Shown here in pieces: positions 43,057-51,626 of a DNA stretch of 64,000 bases. The DNA lies in assembly GCA_038524795.1 (NCBI GenBank), contig JBCBIJ010000003.1, forward strand, positions 310,001-374,000, written 5' to 3'. Source of the DNA: CALBPI01 sp038524795 (lineage in GTDB: Bacteria; Pseudomonadota; Gammaproteobacteria; Steroidobacterales; Woeseiaceae). The first letter of the stretch is position 1. The number at the start of each line of letters is the position of its first letter. The notes beneath the pieces are model-generated. The model was not told the origin of the DNA and did not search any database. It saw only the letters and a list, made by a program, of their open reading frames with translations. The translations under genes and the position numbers were made by a program.

Positions 43057-44040
43057 TCAGGTGGCGAACCAGCGCTCCGCGACGGTCATGGGCGCCGCAG
43101 CACGCCCCACGGATTCGACAAGGAAGCGGTTCGCCTCGAGCGGCGGCTCCTGTGACAGCGCCTTGCCCCGGATCGTCGACAACATGGCGTGGCCGAGCAG
43201 GAACGACTTGCGACCGCGGCTCACCACGGTACGTGTGGTTACAGAGTCGCAGCCTGCGTGACGCAGTTGAACGCCGATCTCACGATAGATCCGCATCGCC
43301 GCGTAGATACCCGGACGGCAGCCCAGGGGCAGCTTTGGAATTCCGGTGCGTGCGCGGAGGTAGTGATCGTCGGCGTCAAGGATCAGACGACGAACCACAC
43401 TGGCAAGCTCAGGACTTGGTTGCGGGTCATCCAGGAACGCAGCAATGTCGATACCGGCTCCCCGGAGCCAGTCGAGCGGCAGGTAAACACGCCCGTTGCG
43501 CGCATCTTCCCCCACATCGCGCGCGATGTTGGTCAGCTGCATCGCCGTCCCCAGGTCACAGGCACGCGCCAACACCGTCGGATCGCGCACACCCATGAGC
43601 ACGGCCATCATGGCGCCCACACTGCCCGCGACGCGCGCGCAATAATCGTAGAGGTCCTCGATGCTGTCGTAGCGACGCCCTTCGATGTCCCAACGGAATC
43701 CGTCGATAAGCGCCTCGGGCAGTTCGCGCGGCATGCCGTACACCTTGGCGATGTGCACCATGGCGCGATCCGCAGGATGGTCGAACGGCGTGCCGGCATA
43801 GATGTGGTCGAGCCGCGCTTGCAGTCGTGCCAGGGCATCTTCGTCGCCCGTGCCATCGTCAATGGCATCGTCGGCCAGCCGGCAAAAGGCGTACAGCGCA
43901 CACGCGGGCTCGCGGTACTCCCAGGGCAACAAGAGTGAGGCTGCGTAGAACGAGTGCGAACCGTCGCGCAACATCTGACGGCAGACCGCGAGGTCTGAGT
44001 CCTCGGCGTCGAGCCATGAGTAGTCGTAATCACTGGCCAT
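43057..44040 (-). CDS. crtB: Phytoene synthase CrtB
   Basis: 327 residues. It joins two geranylgeranyl diphosphates. The paired Asp motifs are CRLADDAIDD and NIARDVGEDARNGRVYLP. It is unusual in lying after bchO rather than after crtI, which is absent from the window. It overlaps bchO by 11 bp. Confidence 0.95.
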   Translation of the reverse strand: MASDYDYSWLDAEDSDLAVCRQMLRDGSHSFYAASLLLPWEYREPACALYAFCRLADDAIDDGTGDEDALARLQARLDHIYAGTPFDHPADRAMVHIAKVYGMPRELPEALIDGFRWDIEGRRYDSIEDLYDYCARVAGSVGAMMAVLMGVRDPTVLARACDLGTAMQLTNIARDVGEDARNGRVYLPLDWLRGAGIDIAAFLDDPQPSPELASVVRRLILDADDHYLRARTGIPKLPLGCRPGIYAAMRIYREIGVQLRHAGCDSVTTRTVVSRGRKSFLLGHAMLSTIRGKALSQEPPLEANRFLVESVGRAAAPMTVAERWFAT

Positions 44041-44953
44041 ATTGTGTCCTCGCTTCTCGGCCCTGCCATTTCGTAAGCAGTTCCGCGATTAGTTCCGGCG
44101 CCTCCTCGTGCACGAGGTGACCAAACGTCATCAATTCCGTGATGGTGGTATTCGCCAGACCCGCCACGGTCGATGTGGTTCGCGCGGGTGGCACGGCGCG
44201 ATCGCGACCGCCCAACACGACGTGCATCGTCGGGTCGAGCGATCGAACGGCACGCACCATTTGCTCGAGCTGCCAGCCGGCCATCATCGACAGCACAGCC
44301 TGCACGTGCCCGGGCTTCTGCATGAGGGACTGGTAACCGTCGAGCATCGTCTCCGGCACGCGCGAGCCGGTTCCGTGCAACAGCCGCTCGACCTGGCGCC
44401 GGTCACCGGCGCGACGGGCCAGGTACTGCGGCAGGCTGCCGCTGGCCGCTGCCAGCCGCGCCATGACAGGAAACGCGAAGCCGGCCACGCCACCAAACGG
44501 CCGCAGCGCCGGGTTGATGGCGAGCAGCGGTGGCCGGGCGTCTGCGGGCTGATCGAGCAACCACTGCAACGCGATCGCAGCGCCCGCCGAGTGCCCGACG
44601 ATCAGCGTCGGCGACACCGCGAGCGCATCGAGCAGGTCGCCGATTGCGCGCGCCGTGCGCCGCAACGTATATGCACCCTGCGCGAAGGCGGTCGTGTACC
44701 CATGCCCGGGTAAGTCCACGGCGATGCCGGTATAGGTGTCTGCAAGTGCCGCAATCAGCGGGCGAAAACTGTGCGCCGACGCGCCCGCACCGTGCAAGAA
44801 CAGGATCGACGCACCACGGCCCTCGATCTGTACGTGCCAGCGCAGGCCGCCCGCATCGATATGCCGGCTGAATCGCGCACCGGGCCAGTCGCGCGGCACG
44901 CCAGCGTCTGCCTCAAACACGCGCGCTTCTGTTGTCAGCTGCGCGGGCATCAT
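44030..44953 (-). CDS. bchO: BchO, alpha/beta hydrolase linked to Mg-chelatase
   Basis: 307 residues. It is an alpha/beta-hydrolase fold protein: LFLHGAGASAHSFRPL (oxyanion loop), nucleophile elbow VGHSAGAAIALQWL, and a C-terminal His in FGHLVHEEAPE. BchO follows bchID in many phototrophs and is thought to assist Mg insertion; its exact reaction is unproven. The start ATG overlaps the bchD stop (ATGA); a second ATG follows at once. Confidence 0.92.
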   Translation of the reverse strand: MMPAQLTTEARVFEADAGVPRDWPGARFSRHIDAGGLRWHVQIEGRGASILFLHGAGASAHSFRPLIAALADTYTGIAVDLPGHGYTTAFAQGAYTLRRTARAIGDLLDALAVSPTLIVGHSAGAAIALQWLLDQPADARPPLLAINPALRPFGGVAGFAFPVMARLAAASGSLPQYLARRAGDRRQVERLLHGTGSRVPETMLDGYQSLMQKPGHVQAVLSMMAGWQLEQMVRAVRSLDPTMHVVLGGRDRAVPPARTTSTVAGLANTTITELMTFGHLVHEEAPELIAELLTKWQGREARTQYGQ

Positions 44954-46713
44954 GCGGCCACACCCCGAACCGCGGCCGATACCGTCTGCGCATCGGCGAA
45001 TGGCAGCGGCAGGTAACGCGCATCGAGCGCCTCAGCAAGCTTGAGGGCGCGCTCGCCTGCACGGCGGCCCGTATCGATAGACAGTACCGAGTAGCCGCGC
45101 GTCGCGATCTCGCGCGCAACCGCAATAGCCTGATCAAACGCGTCAGGTCCGCCCCGGCGGCCCTCAAGGTCGACGTTGGCGCGCGCGTCCGTCATGACGA
45201 CGATAACGGGAAGCTCGCCGCGATCCGCCACACTGTCGGCGAGGTCACGCGCGAGCACGAGCCCGTGCGCGAGCGGCGTTGCACCGCCGCCGGGCAATAC
45301 TGAGAGGCAGCGCTTGGCGCGAACCAGCGAACGCGTGGGCGGCAGCAACAGCTCCCCGTGTTGATTGCGAAACGCGATCAATGCCACCTGGTCGCGGCGC
45401 ACGTAACACTCTGCAAGTAACAGCTCGACCGCACCTTTGGTTTCGGCCAAGCGCTGAATCGCCGCCGAGCCTGATGCATCGACGACAAAAATGGTGGTTG
45501 TGCGGCGGCGCTGTTGGAATACTCGCACGCGCAGGTCATCGGCCCGCACGGCAACGTTCGCGCCCACACGTTGGCCGCGCAGACGCTGCAATGGCGCGGC
45601 CGCCTTGAGCGTGGCGGAGACATCGAGCCGATTGCCATCGCTGGGCAAGCCAGGCCGGTTGCCTACGGGGCGGCCCCGATGTCGCGCACGAGCGCGGGCG
45701 CCGGCACGACCCGTTGCCGCGCGTTTGCGTTGCGCGGCGGCGAGCTGCGCCAAAGAGGCCAGCAGGTTGGCGGGCAAAGCGGCCGCCTCGGCGGCATCAA
45801 CGCTGTCGGGCCTGGGCCCATCAGATTGGGTGGTGTCGCTGCTGCCGTCGTGACCCTCGTCGTCGTCTGGCTCGGGCGCTTCCGGCTCTGGCTCGGGCGG
45901 TGGTGCGTCTTCGGCGGGCTCCGCGGCCAGCGCATCCAACGCACTGGGAATACGCATGACAATGACCAACATGGCGGCCGTCGCCAGCGTTTCGTCCGAC
46001 ACGGTGCTGGCGCCGTCCAGCGCCGCCAGCGCGCGCGCCGCTACCAGTGCCTGCAGGGCCGCCCTCGGCGAGCGAATACCCAACGCATCGCAGGTCGCAC
46101 AGACGCGCGTGTAGGCATCGTCACCGACCTCAACGGCAGCGAGGGCATCACGTGCCCGGGCACAGTCATCGGCATCAAACACGCAGCCAGGCGCTTCTGC
46201 GCCCAGCAGTCTTGTATCCAATGTCAGGCCCAGCCGGTCGCGCAGTGCCGGGTCCAGGGGCGGGTCGTCTTCAACCGCTTCATCAAGCGCCAGCGCGACG
46301 AAGCGTGCGGGTTCGATGCGCGTTAACCCGTCACGTTCGACGCGCACGCGCTGCTCATCCAATGCCGCCGCGACGGCCGCACAGGTCGTCGGAGACTGCC
46401 GCTCCGCCATGCGCAGCTCTATGACCCCTTCATGCGCCTGTGCCAGCAAGCCACTGCTGAATGCCGGTCGGCCGCTTGATAGGGTGGCGCCCAGGTCAAG
46501 ACCACCGAGCAGCCGTTCGCCTGTCACTGAAACCGGCACCTGTTTCCAGGACCCTTCGACGCCGGCGAGCTCGCGGTAACACGCGACCCAGGCATCGCGA
46601 CCGGGTCCGGCCGGGCCCGCCAGCACGGCACCGCCGAGCCGCGGGCCGGCCACCGCAAGCACGGCCGCCACCAGGCCGGGCAGCGCCTCGGCTGGGGCGA
46701 CCGCATCGTTCAC
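44950..46713 (-). CDS. bchD: Magnesium chelatase subunit D
   Basis: 587 residues. A degenerate AAA+ N-terminal half lacks a Walker A Lys, as normal for BchD. A Pro/acidic linker (about 270-310) leads to a C-terminal integrin-I-like domain with the MIDAS motif DASGSAA. It forms the AAA+ motor with BchI that drives BchH. bchH itself is not in the window. Confidence 0.95.
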   Translation of the reverse strand: MNDAVAPAEALPGLVAAVLAVAGPRLGGAVLAGPAGPGRDAWVACYRELAGVEGSWKQVPVSVTGERLLGGLDLGATLSSGRPAFSSGLLAQAHEGVIELRMAERQSPTTCAAVAAALDEQRVRVERDGLTRIEPARFVALALDEAVEDDPPLDPALRDRLGLTLDTRLLGAEAPGCVFDADDCARARDALAAVEVGDDAYTRVCATCDALGIRSPRAALQALVAARALAALDGASTVSDETLATAAMLVIVMRIPSALDALAAEPAEDAPPPEPEPEAPEPDDDEGHDGSSDTTQSDGPRPDSVDAAEAAALPANLLASLAQLAAAQRKRAATGRAGARARARHRGRPVGNRPGLPSDGNRLDVSATLKAAAPLQRLRGQRVGANVAVRADDLRVRVFQQRRRTTTIFVVDASGSAAIQRLAETKGAVELLLAECYVRRDQVALIAFRNQHGELLLPPTRSLVRAKRCLSVLPGGGATPLAHGLVLARDLADSVADRGELPVIVVMTDARANVDLEGRRGGPDAFDQAIAVAREIATRGYSVLSIDTGRRAGERALKLAEALDARYLPLPFADAQTVSAAVRGVAA

Positions 46714-47723
46714 GCGGCAAGCACCTCGTCGACCGCGCGTGTCACGCGCACTGTGGCATCCGAGTCATCGAGCGGATCGCGTCGCAAACGGTGGCGCAGA
46801 CAAATCGGCGCCACCTGCGCCAGGTGTTTCAACGTCACCACGTCCGCACCATCCAGTGCGGCATGGGCGCGCGCTGCGCGAATCAGTGTGAGCTCGCCGC
46901 GCAAACCGTCGGTGCCCAATGCGACGCACAACCGCGCCGCCGATTCGAGCACCGCGTCGGGCACCGTGACGCGTGGCAACAGCTCGCGCGCGTCTGCGAT
47001 CTGGCGCCGCACGCGGCCATCCTGGCGCGACCAGCGGCGGCAAAACGCAGCAGCGTCCTGTTCATAGGCGTCGCGACGACGGATAACCTCGACGCGCGCA
47101 TCGAGATCCGCGGGCGTGCGGACATTGAGCGACAGGCCGAACCGGTCCAGCAACTGGGGCCGTAGCTCGCCCTCCTCGGGGTTGCCACTGCCCACAAGAA
47201 CAAAGCGCGCTGGATGGCGCACGCTGAGACCCTCGCGCTCGACGACGTTCTCGCCCGACGCCGCAACATCGAGCAACAGATCGACGAGATGATCTTCAAG
47301 CAGGTTGACCTCATCGATGTAGAGAAAGCCGCGGTTGGCACGCGCCAAGAGTCCGGGCTCAAACGCTTTTTCACCGTGGCCGAGCGCACGCTCGAGATCG
47401 AGTGCGCCCACGACGCGGTCCTCTGTCGCGCCCAATGGCAGGTCAACGACCGGGACAGGGACCTGGCGCGTTTTGACCGGCTTGGCCCCTTTTTTGGGTC
47501 GGGGCGCCGATTCCGGATCGCTGTTGTAGGGGTCGCCATCGACCACGGTCATCTTGGGCAGCAGGGATGCCAGCGCCCGGACGGCGGTCGACTTTCCTGT
47601 ACCGCGATCACCAAAGACCAGCACACCGCCGACGCTCTGGTCGACCGCCGCGATCAGGATCGCGCGTTTCATGTCTTCCTGACCGACGATTGCTGTAAAC
47701 GGAAACGGTTTTCGCGCCGCCAA
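46710..47723 (-). CDS. bchI: Magnesium chelatase ATPase subunit I
   Basis: 337 residues. AAA+ Walker A GDRGTGKST, Walker B GFLYIDEVNLL, and sensor ARFVLVGSGNPEEGELRPQLLDRFG are intact. It starts 26 bp after puhE and overlaps bchD by 4 bp, so it belongs to the long bchF-crtB transcript. Confidence 0.97.
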   Translation of the reverse strand: MAARKPFPFTAIVGQEDMKRAILIAAVDQSVGGVLVFGDRGTGKSTAVRALASLLPKMTVVDGDPYNSDPESAPRPKKGAKPVKTRQVPVPVVDLPLGATEDRVVGALDLERALGHGEKAFEPGLLARANRGFLYIDEVNLLEDHLVDLLLDVAASGENVVEREGLSVRHPARFVLVGSGNPEEGELRPQLLDRFGLSLNVRTPADLDARVEVIRRRDAYEQDAAAFCRRWSRQDGRVRRQIADARELLPRVTVPDAVLESAARLCVALGTDGLRGELTLIRAARAHAALDGADVVTLKHLAQVAPICLRHRLRRDPLDDSDATVRVTRAVDEVLAA

Positions 47724-47749
47724 TGCTCGTGCTCCCCTGACTCTCGACG

Positions 47750-48544
47750 CTAGAGTCTGTGTATCGATTTACGCGCCGCACCCGCTGGTGCGGGCGTACC
47801 GAGTCCCCAGCGCCACAGAACCTCATCGGGAATCGGGAGCATCAGGAACACATGCTCGAGACAGGCAAGCCCGAGCAACGTCAAAACAAGCCAGGCGCCC
47901 GTGGCCGGGAACGTACCCGCGGCGGCCGTCGCCAGCGGCTGGCTGACCCACCAGGCCAACAGCGCGGCGAGCGCAATCGAGATGGGAAAGAACCCGTTGC
48001 CATTGCGCGCGGCAACGTAACTCGACAGGTAGCGCAAGCGCTCAGGCCAGAAGTGTTCGTGCAGATTGCTGACCCCGAAGAAGATGTTGAGCTTGGTGCT
48101 CCAGCGCATGAGCCAGAATACGACAAAGGTCTGTACGCCTATCGTGTTGTCGGCACCCGCTGCAAGGATGAGCATGCCCACAGCCGTCGCGATGATCGCG
48201 AGCTCGTGATAGAGGCTGGCCCGAACGCCGAACACAAACCGCTGCCACCCCGAAGCGTCGGGTGGACATGCCTCGGGTCTGGGCCCTGTGATGAACGCGA
48301 GGAAATAGCTCGTCTCGTGCCAGCACCAGATAGCGAGTGCGCTGGCGAACGCGATGTAGGCGCCAACGACTGTGGCATCGTTAAGGCTGACCCAAAAACC
48401 CGCGCAGCCGGCGAGGCCCAGCGCCGTAGCAATCCCCATGGTTGCGGCGAACGTGTTCGTCGGCAAACGCATCCGCCACAAGAGCAGGATGGTCGTAAGC
48501 CACCACAGCCCGACGGCAAGCGCGATGGGGAGCGCGACGGACAT
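47750..48544 (-). CDS. puhE: Photosynthetic complex assembly protein PuhE (DUF3623)
   Basis: 264 residues with about seven membrane spans. CWHETSYFLAFITGPR and LNIFFGVSNLHEHFWPERLRYLSSY are hallmark segments of the PuhE family. It supports reaction-centre/LH1 assembly in Rhodobacter. It follows acsF. Confidence 0.9.
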   Translation of the reverse strand: MSVALPIALAVGLWWLTTILLLWRMRLPTNTFAATMGIATALGLAGCAGFWVSLNDATVVGAYIAFASALAIWCWHETSYFLAFITGPRPEACPPDASGWQRFVFGVRASLYHELAIIATAVGMLILAAGADNTIGVQTFVVFWLMRWSTKLNIFFGVSNLHEHFWPERLRYLSSYVAARNGNGFFPISIALAALLAWWVSQPLATAAAGTFPATGAWLVLTLLGLACLEHVFLMLPIPDEVLWRWGLGTPAPAGAARKSIHRL

Positions 48545-48562
48545 GGCAGCCCTGTTGTCCGC

Positions 48563-49630
48563 TTACCAGCTCGGCGCGAGCCGCGTCTGGGCAGGCTTCG
48601 GGTGGCGCCGCACGGGCAACATGAAGAGCCGCAGGAACACGCCGGCGGCCGCGATGCTGTAGCCAACCTTCTTCAGCCCACCTACGAGACCGCCACGTTG
48701 ACGCGCCGCATCCGTCTTGTCGGAGATGTCCTTGAGACGATCAAAGCCACGCCACATGCGCGGGTCATCCAGGGCCAGCGTGAACGGGAATATCTGCTTG
48801 GAGATCTCTGAAGTGATCTCCAGCACGTCCCGGTCGTATTCACCGGGTGTCACACCAAACGCCTCGTGCATGGCCGGACGCTGGTGGTCACGAACGTACA
48901 TGGTCGAGAACACGGCCAGCAGGAAGAACCGGATCCAGAGCAGGTTGCGCCCCCGCGTCAGCTTGGGGTCCGCCTTCATCATGAGCGCGAACACTTCGCC
49001 GTGGCGAAACTCGTCGTTACACCAGCGCTCGAACCAGCGGAAGATCGGGTGGAAGCGCCGGTCCGGGTGCTTCTCAAGCTGCCGGAAGATGCGGATGTAG
49101 CGCGCGTAACCAATCTTCTCAGACAGGTAGGTCGCGTAGAGAATGTATTTGGGCTTGAAGAAGGTGTACTTCTTCTTGCGCCGAAGGAAGTTGAGATCGA
49201 CGGGCCGGCCGAAGTCTTCCAAAGACCGGTTGATGAAGCTCGCGTGGCGCGCTTCGTCACGGGCCATGTAGGCCATGACCTTCTTCATGTCCGGGTTGTC
49301 GACGGCCTTCTTGATGTCGGCGTACAGCGCACAACCCGAATACTCGGACGTGGCCGAGGACACGAGGAAACCGATGAACTCATCGAAGAGTTCGGGCGAC
49401 AACTTGCGAATCTCGCTCTTGAACTGCTCGTCGCGCTTGAAGTGGTTCTTGTTCGTGTCGTTCTCGAACTCCGCCATCAGCGCATCCCATTCTTCGCGGA
49501 TGGGCGAGAAATCCATGGCATTCATGGCGTCAAAATCTGTCGTGTAGAACCGCGGCGTCAACACCGTCTCGGTATTGGCCATGCGCGTCGAGTCGTTGAC
49601 GGCCTGCATGTCAGCTGCTGTCGTTGCCAT
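48563..49630 (-). CDS. acsF: Aerobic Mg-protoporphyrin IX monomethyl ester cyclase
   Basis: 355 residues. It is the O2-dependent di-iron enzyme that closes ring E. Iron-ligand motifs include SEYSGCALYADIK, ARDEARHASF and CNDEFRHGEVF. Its presence, without bchE, implies bacteriochlorophyll synthesis in air. It lies between puhC and puhE. Confidence 0.96.
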   Translation of the reverse strand: MATTAADMQAVNDSTRMANTETVLTPRFYTTDFDAMNAMDFSPIREEWDALMAEFENDTNKNHFKRDEQFKSEIRKLSPELFDEFIGFLVSSATSEYSGCALYADIKKAVDNPDMKKVMAYMARDEARHASFINRSLEDFGRPVDLNFLRRKKKYTFFKPKYILYATYLSEKIGYARYIRIFRQLEKHPDRRFHPIFRWFERWCNDEFRHGEVFALMMKADPKLTRGRNLLWIRFFLLAVFSTMYVRDHQRPAMHEAFGVTPGEYDRDVLEITSEISKQIFPFTLALDDPRMWRGFDRLKDISDKTDAARQRGGLVGGLKKVGYSIAAAGVFLRLFMLPVRRHPKPAQTRLAPSW

Positions 49631-49635
49631 GTTGC

Positions 49636-50175
49636 TTACTCCTCTGCTTGCGCGAATTGTGGGGCGGGCTCGCCCGGAGCCGGCAGGTAGCGCGTGAGCT
49701 CACCGGCGTTAACTGGACCAAAACCGCGCAGGTCGATTGTGCGCCCGGTCGCCAAGTCCGAAATCACGACCGCACCATCGGCGTAACGGCGGACGACAAA
49801 GCCCGCCGTCATGGACGCATCGTTGAGCCTGCGCTCGCGCACAAGCCCACGAAGCGTCCCGCGCAGGAAATTGCCCTCGCCGGGCGCTACGACATCGAGC
49901 GCCTCACCACTCGGCATGGCCACCACATTCACGGACCCATCCGGCTGATCCACAAACTGCAGCACTTGCTCGGCCACCACCTCAGGTGCCACTGACACCT
50001 GCGCCGCTGGATTGATCACGGTCTGCTGCCAGACCACGCCCAAGAGCGTAATCAGTACGAGTCCACCCGCGAGCAACAACGGTACCGTGGGCGCCATGTT
50101 CTCGTGTGTGTGGCCGCCGGGACCGTGGTGGTGCCCGCCGTGCGCGTGGTGATGCGAATGATCGTGGTCGTGCAT
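49636..50175 (-). CDS. puhC: Photosynthetic complex assembly protein PuhC with His-rich N-terminus
   Basis: 179 residues. One membrane span (VPLLLAGGLVLITLLGVVW) and a periplasmic domain with GNFLRGTLRGLVRERR identify PuhC, an LH1-reaction-centre assembly factor. The first 27 residues hold 12 His, mixed with Asp and Gly, a metal-binding composition not typical of the PuhC I know. It is 5 bp from acsF, a di-iron enzyme. Confidence 0.88.
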   Translation of the reverse strand: MHDHDHSHHHAHGGHHHGPGGHTHENMAPTVPLLLAGGLVLITLLGVVWQQTVINPAAQVSVAPEVVAEQVLQFVDQPDGSVNVVAMPSGEALDVVAPGEGNFLRGTLRGLVRERRLNDASMTAGFVVRRYADGAVVISDLATGRTIDLRGFGPVNAGELTRYLPAPGEPAPQFAQAEE

Positions 50176-50188
50176 GCGCTGCGTCCCG

Positions 50189-50833
50189 TCAGTGCGCCGT
50201 CACTGTGCCAGGCCGCCCGACCGCGTTGTCCGCGGTTGCGGGCTCGGAGGTCATCTCGCGGCCACCCGCATGCTGTCGCAGGGCTTCTCCCAGAAGCACA
50301 GCCACATGATCGACGACCGGTAGCGCACGAAGCATCGGCACGGGTCGCGCGAAATGGAATGGCTTGGCATTGGGCCAGAGCACGAGGTAGCCCGCGCGCG
50401 CGCCCTCAACGAGTGCAAGCTCGATGTCACCGCCACCGTTATCGCGCCGCCTAACGTCGGCGCTCGCGATCTGCTTGAACGGCAGGTTGACGGCAATCGA
50501 CAGCGCCACGCCCGTGCGGATCACAACACGCTCTTCGGTAATCGTGTACTGCGTCGCGCGGGCCGAGGCACGCGCGAACAACCACAGGGCGCCGAGCACG
50601 GCGGCACCCAGCAACACCGTGGTCACGGTGGCACTGAGCGCAGCATCGCCACCGGCGCCGTCGCGCCACACGGCCAGCAAGCGCCAGGCCAGCAAGAGTA
50701 CGAAGTAAACCGCGACCTTGCGCCAGTGCAGCGCGTAACGCGCCATCGCGCCTGTGTCGGGACCGCCGACCCAGAGAACACGCTCGCCCGGCGGTATCTC
50801 ACTGGGCGGTGCCATCACAGGGCGCCCGCTCAT
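50189..50833 (-). CDS. puhB: Photosynthetic complex assembly protein PuhB
   Basis: 214 residues. Two or three N-terminal membrane spans are followed by a PH-like domain (TQYTITEERVVIRTGVALSIAVNLPFKQI). PuhB helps assemble the reaction centre. The start overlaps the puhA stop by 4 bp. Confidence 0.9.
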   Translation of the reverse strand: MSGRPVMAPPSEIPPGERVLWVGGPDTGAMARYALHWRKVAVYFVLLLAWRLLAVWRDGAGGDAALSATVTTVLLGAAVLGALWLFARASARATQYTITEERVVIRTGVALSIAVNLPFKQIASADVRRRDNGGGDIELALVEGARAGYLVLWPNAKPFHFARPVPMLRALPVVDHVAVLLGEALRQHAGGREMTSEPATADNAVGRPGTVTAH

Positions 50834-51606
50834 ATCAGCGGTTCCGAACGCGAAGGTTCAGCCAGCAGCTTGCCACCACCGAAGTAGCCCATCACCTTCT
50901 CTTCTTCGAGCAGCGTGATGGTGTCCGCGTCTTTGAGACGCGGCGCGCGACCGTACTGGTCCGACAGTAAAGCGTTCGAGTGCAAGGCACCGCCGGCCTT
51001 GTCGATCTTGTCGACGAACGCGAATGGCATGAGGACGTTGCCGCTGCCAATCGAGGCGTCCAGCGCGATCTCGATGTAAACGATGCCGGGCTCAGGGATA
51101 TCGATCCAGTTGTCAGTAACCTTACCGACCGTCTCGCCGTCGGCCGCAATGACGCTCATACCGCGCGGGTCTGCATCGCGTTCGTCAATACCGAACTCCG
51201 CGTGATTGCGCATGGGCACGATGCGCGGCTTGCCGTGCAGGGTGAGATCCGGCGTATCGGCGCGGTCCGACCACGCCGCGGGACCGATGCCGTCGACGAG
51301 CGGATCCCCCGTGGGCTCGATGGGCGCGCCCGGGAAATCCCCGACGTACCGCGCCGCAAGCTCGTGCTCAGGGTCTTTACGCGGGACCGAGATCTCACCA
51401 TGGAAGCGAGTCTTGAAGGTCTTCTTTTTCGGCTCCGACGGGAACCCGCGAACGACGACCTCACCCATCCGGTGGGGTGCTTCCAGCGGATAGCCTTCTC
51501 GTTTGCTCTCGCGGTGCAGGTACAGCACGAGAACGGCGAAGAACAGCCAGAACAGGGTGAAGATGAACTCCACGAGATCAATGCTGCCGACAATGTTGTT
51601 AGTCAT
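50830..51606 (-). CDS. puhA: Photosynthetic reaction centre H subunit
   Basis: 258 residues. One N-terminal membrane helix (FIFTLFWLFFAVLVLYLHRE) and the cytoplasmic domain with REGYPLE, the EFGIDERDADPRG segment and the C-terminal EEEKVMGYFGGG. It caps the L/M quinone side. Confidence 0.97.
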   Translation of the reverse strand: MTNNIVGSIDLVEFIFTLFWLFFAVLVLYLHRESKREGYPLEAPHRMGEVVVRGFPSEPKKKTFKTRFHGEISVPRKDPEHELAARYVGDFPGAPIEPTGDPLVDGIGPAAWSDRADTPDLTLHGKPRIVPMRNHAEFGIDERDADPRGMSVIAADGETVGKVTDNWIDIPEPGIVYIEIALDASIGSGNVLMPFAFVDKIDKAGGALHSNALLSDQYGRAPRLKDADTITLLEEEKVMGYFGGGKLLAEPSRSEPLI

Positions 51607-51626
51607 GACACAACTCCAGGTCGAGG

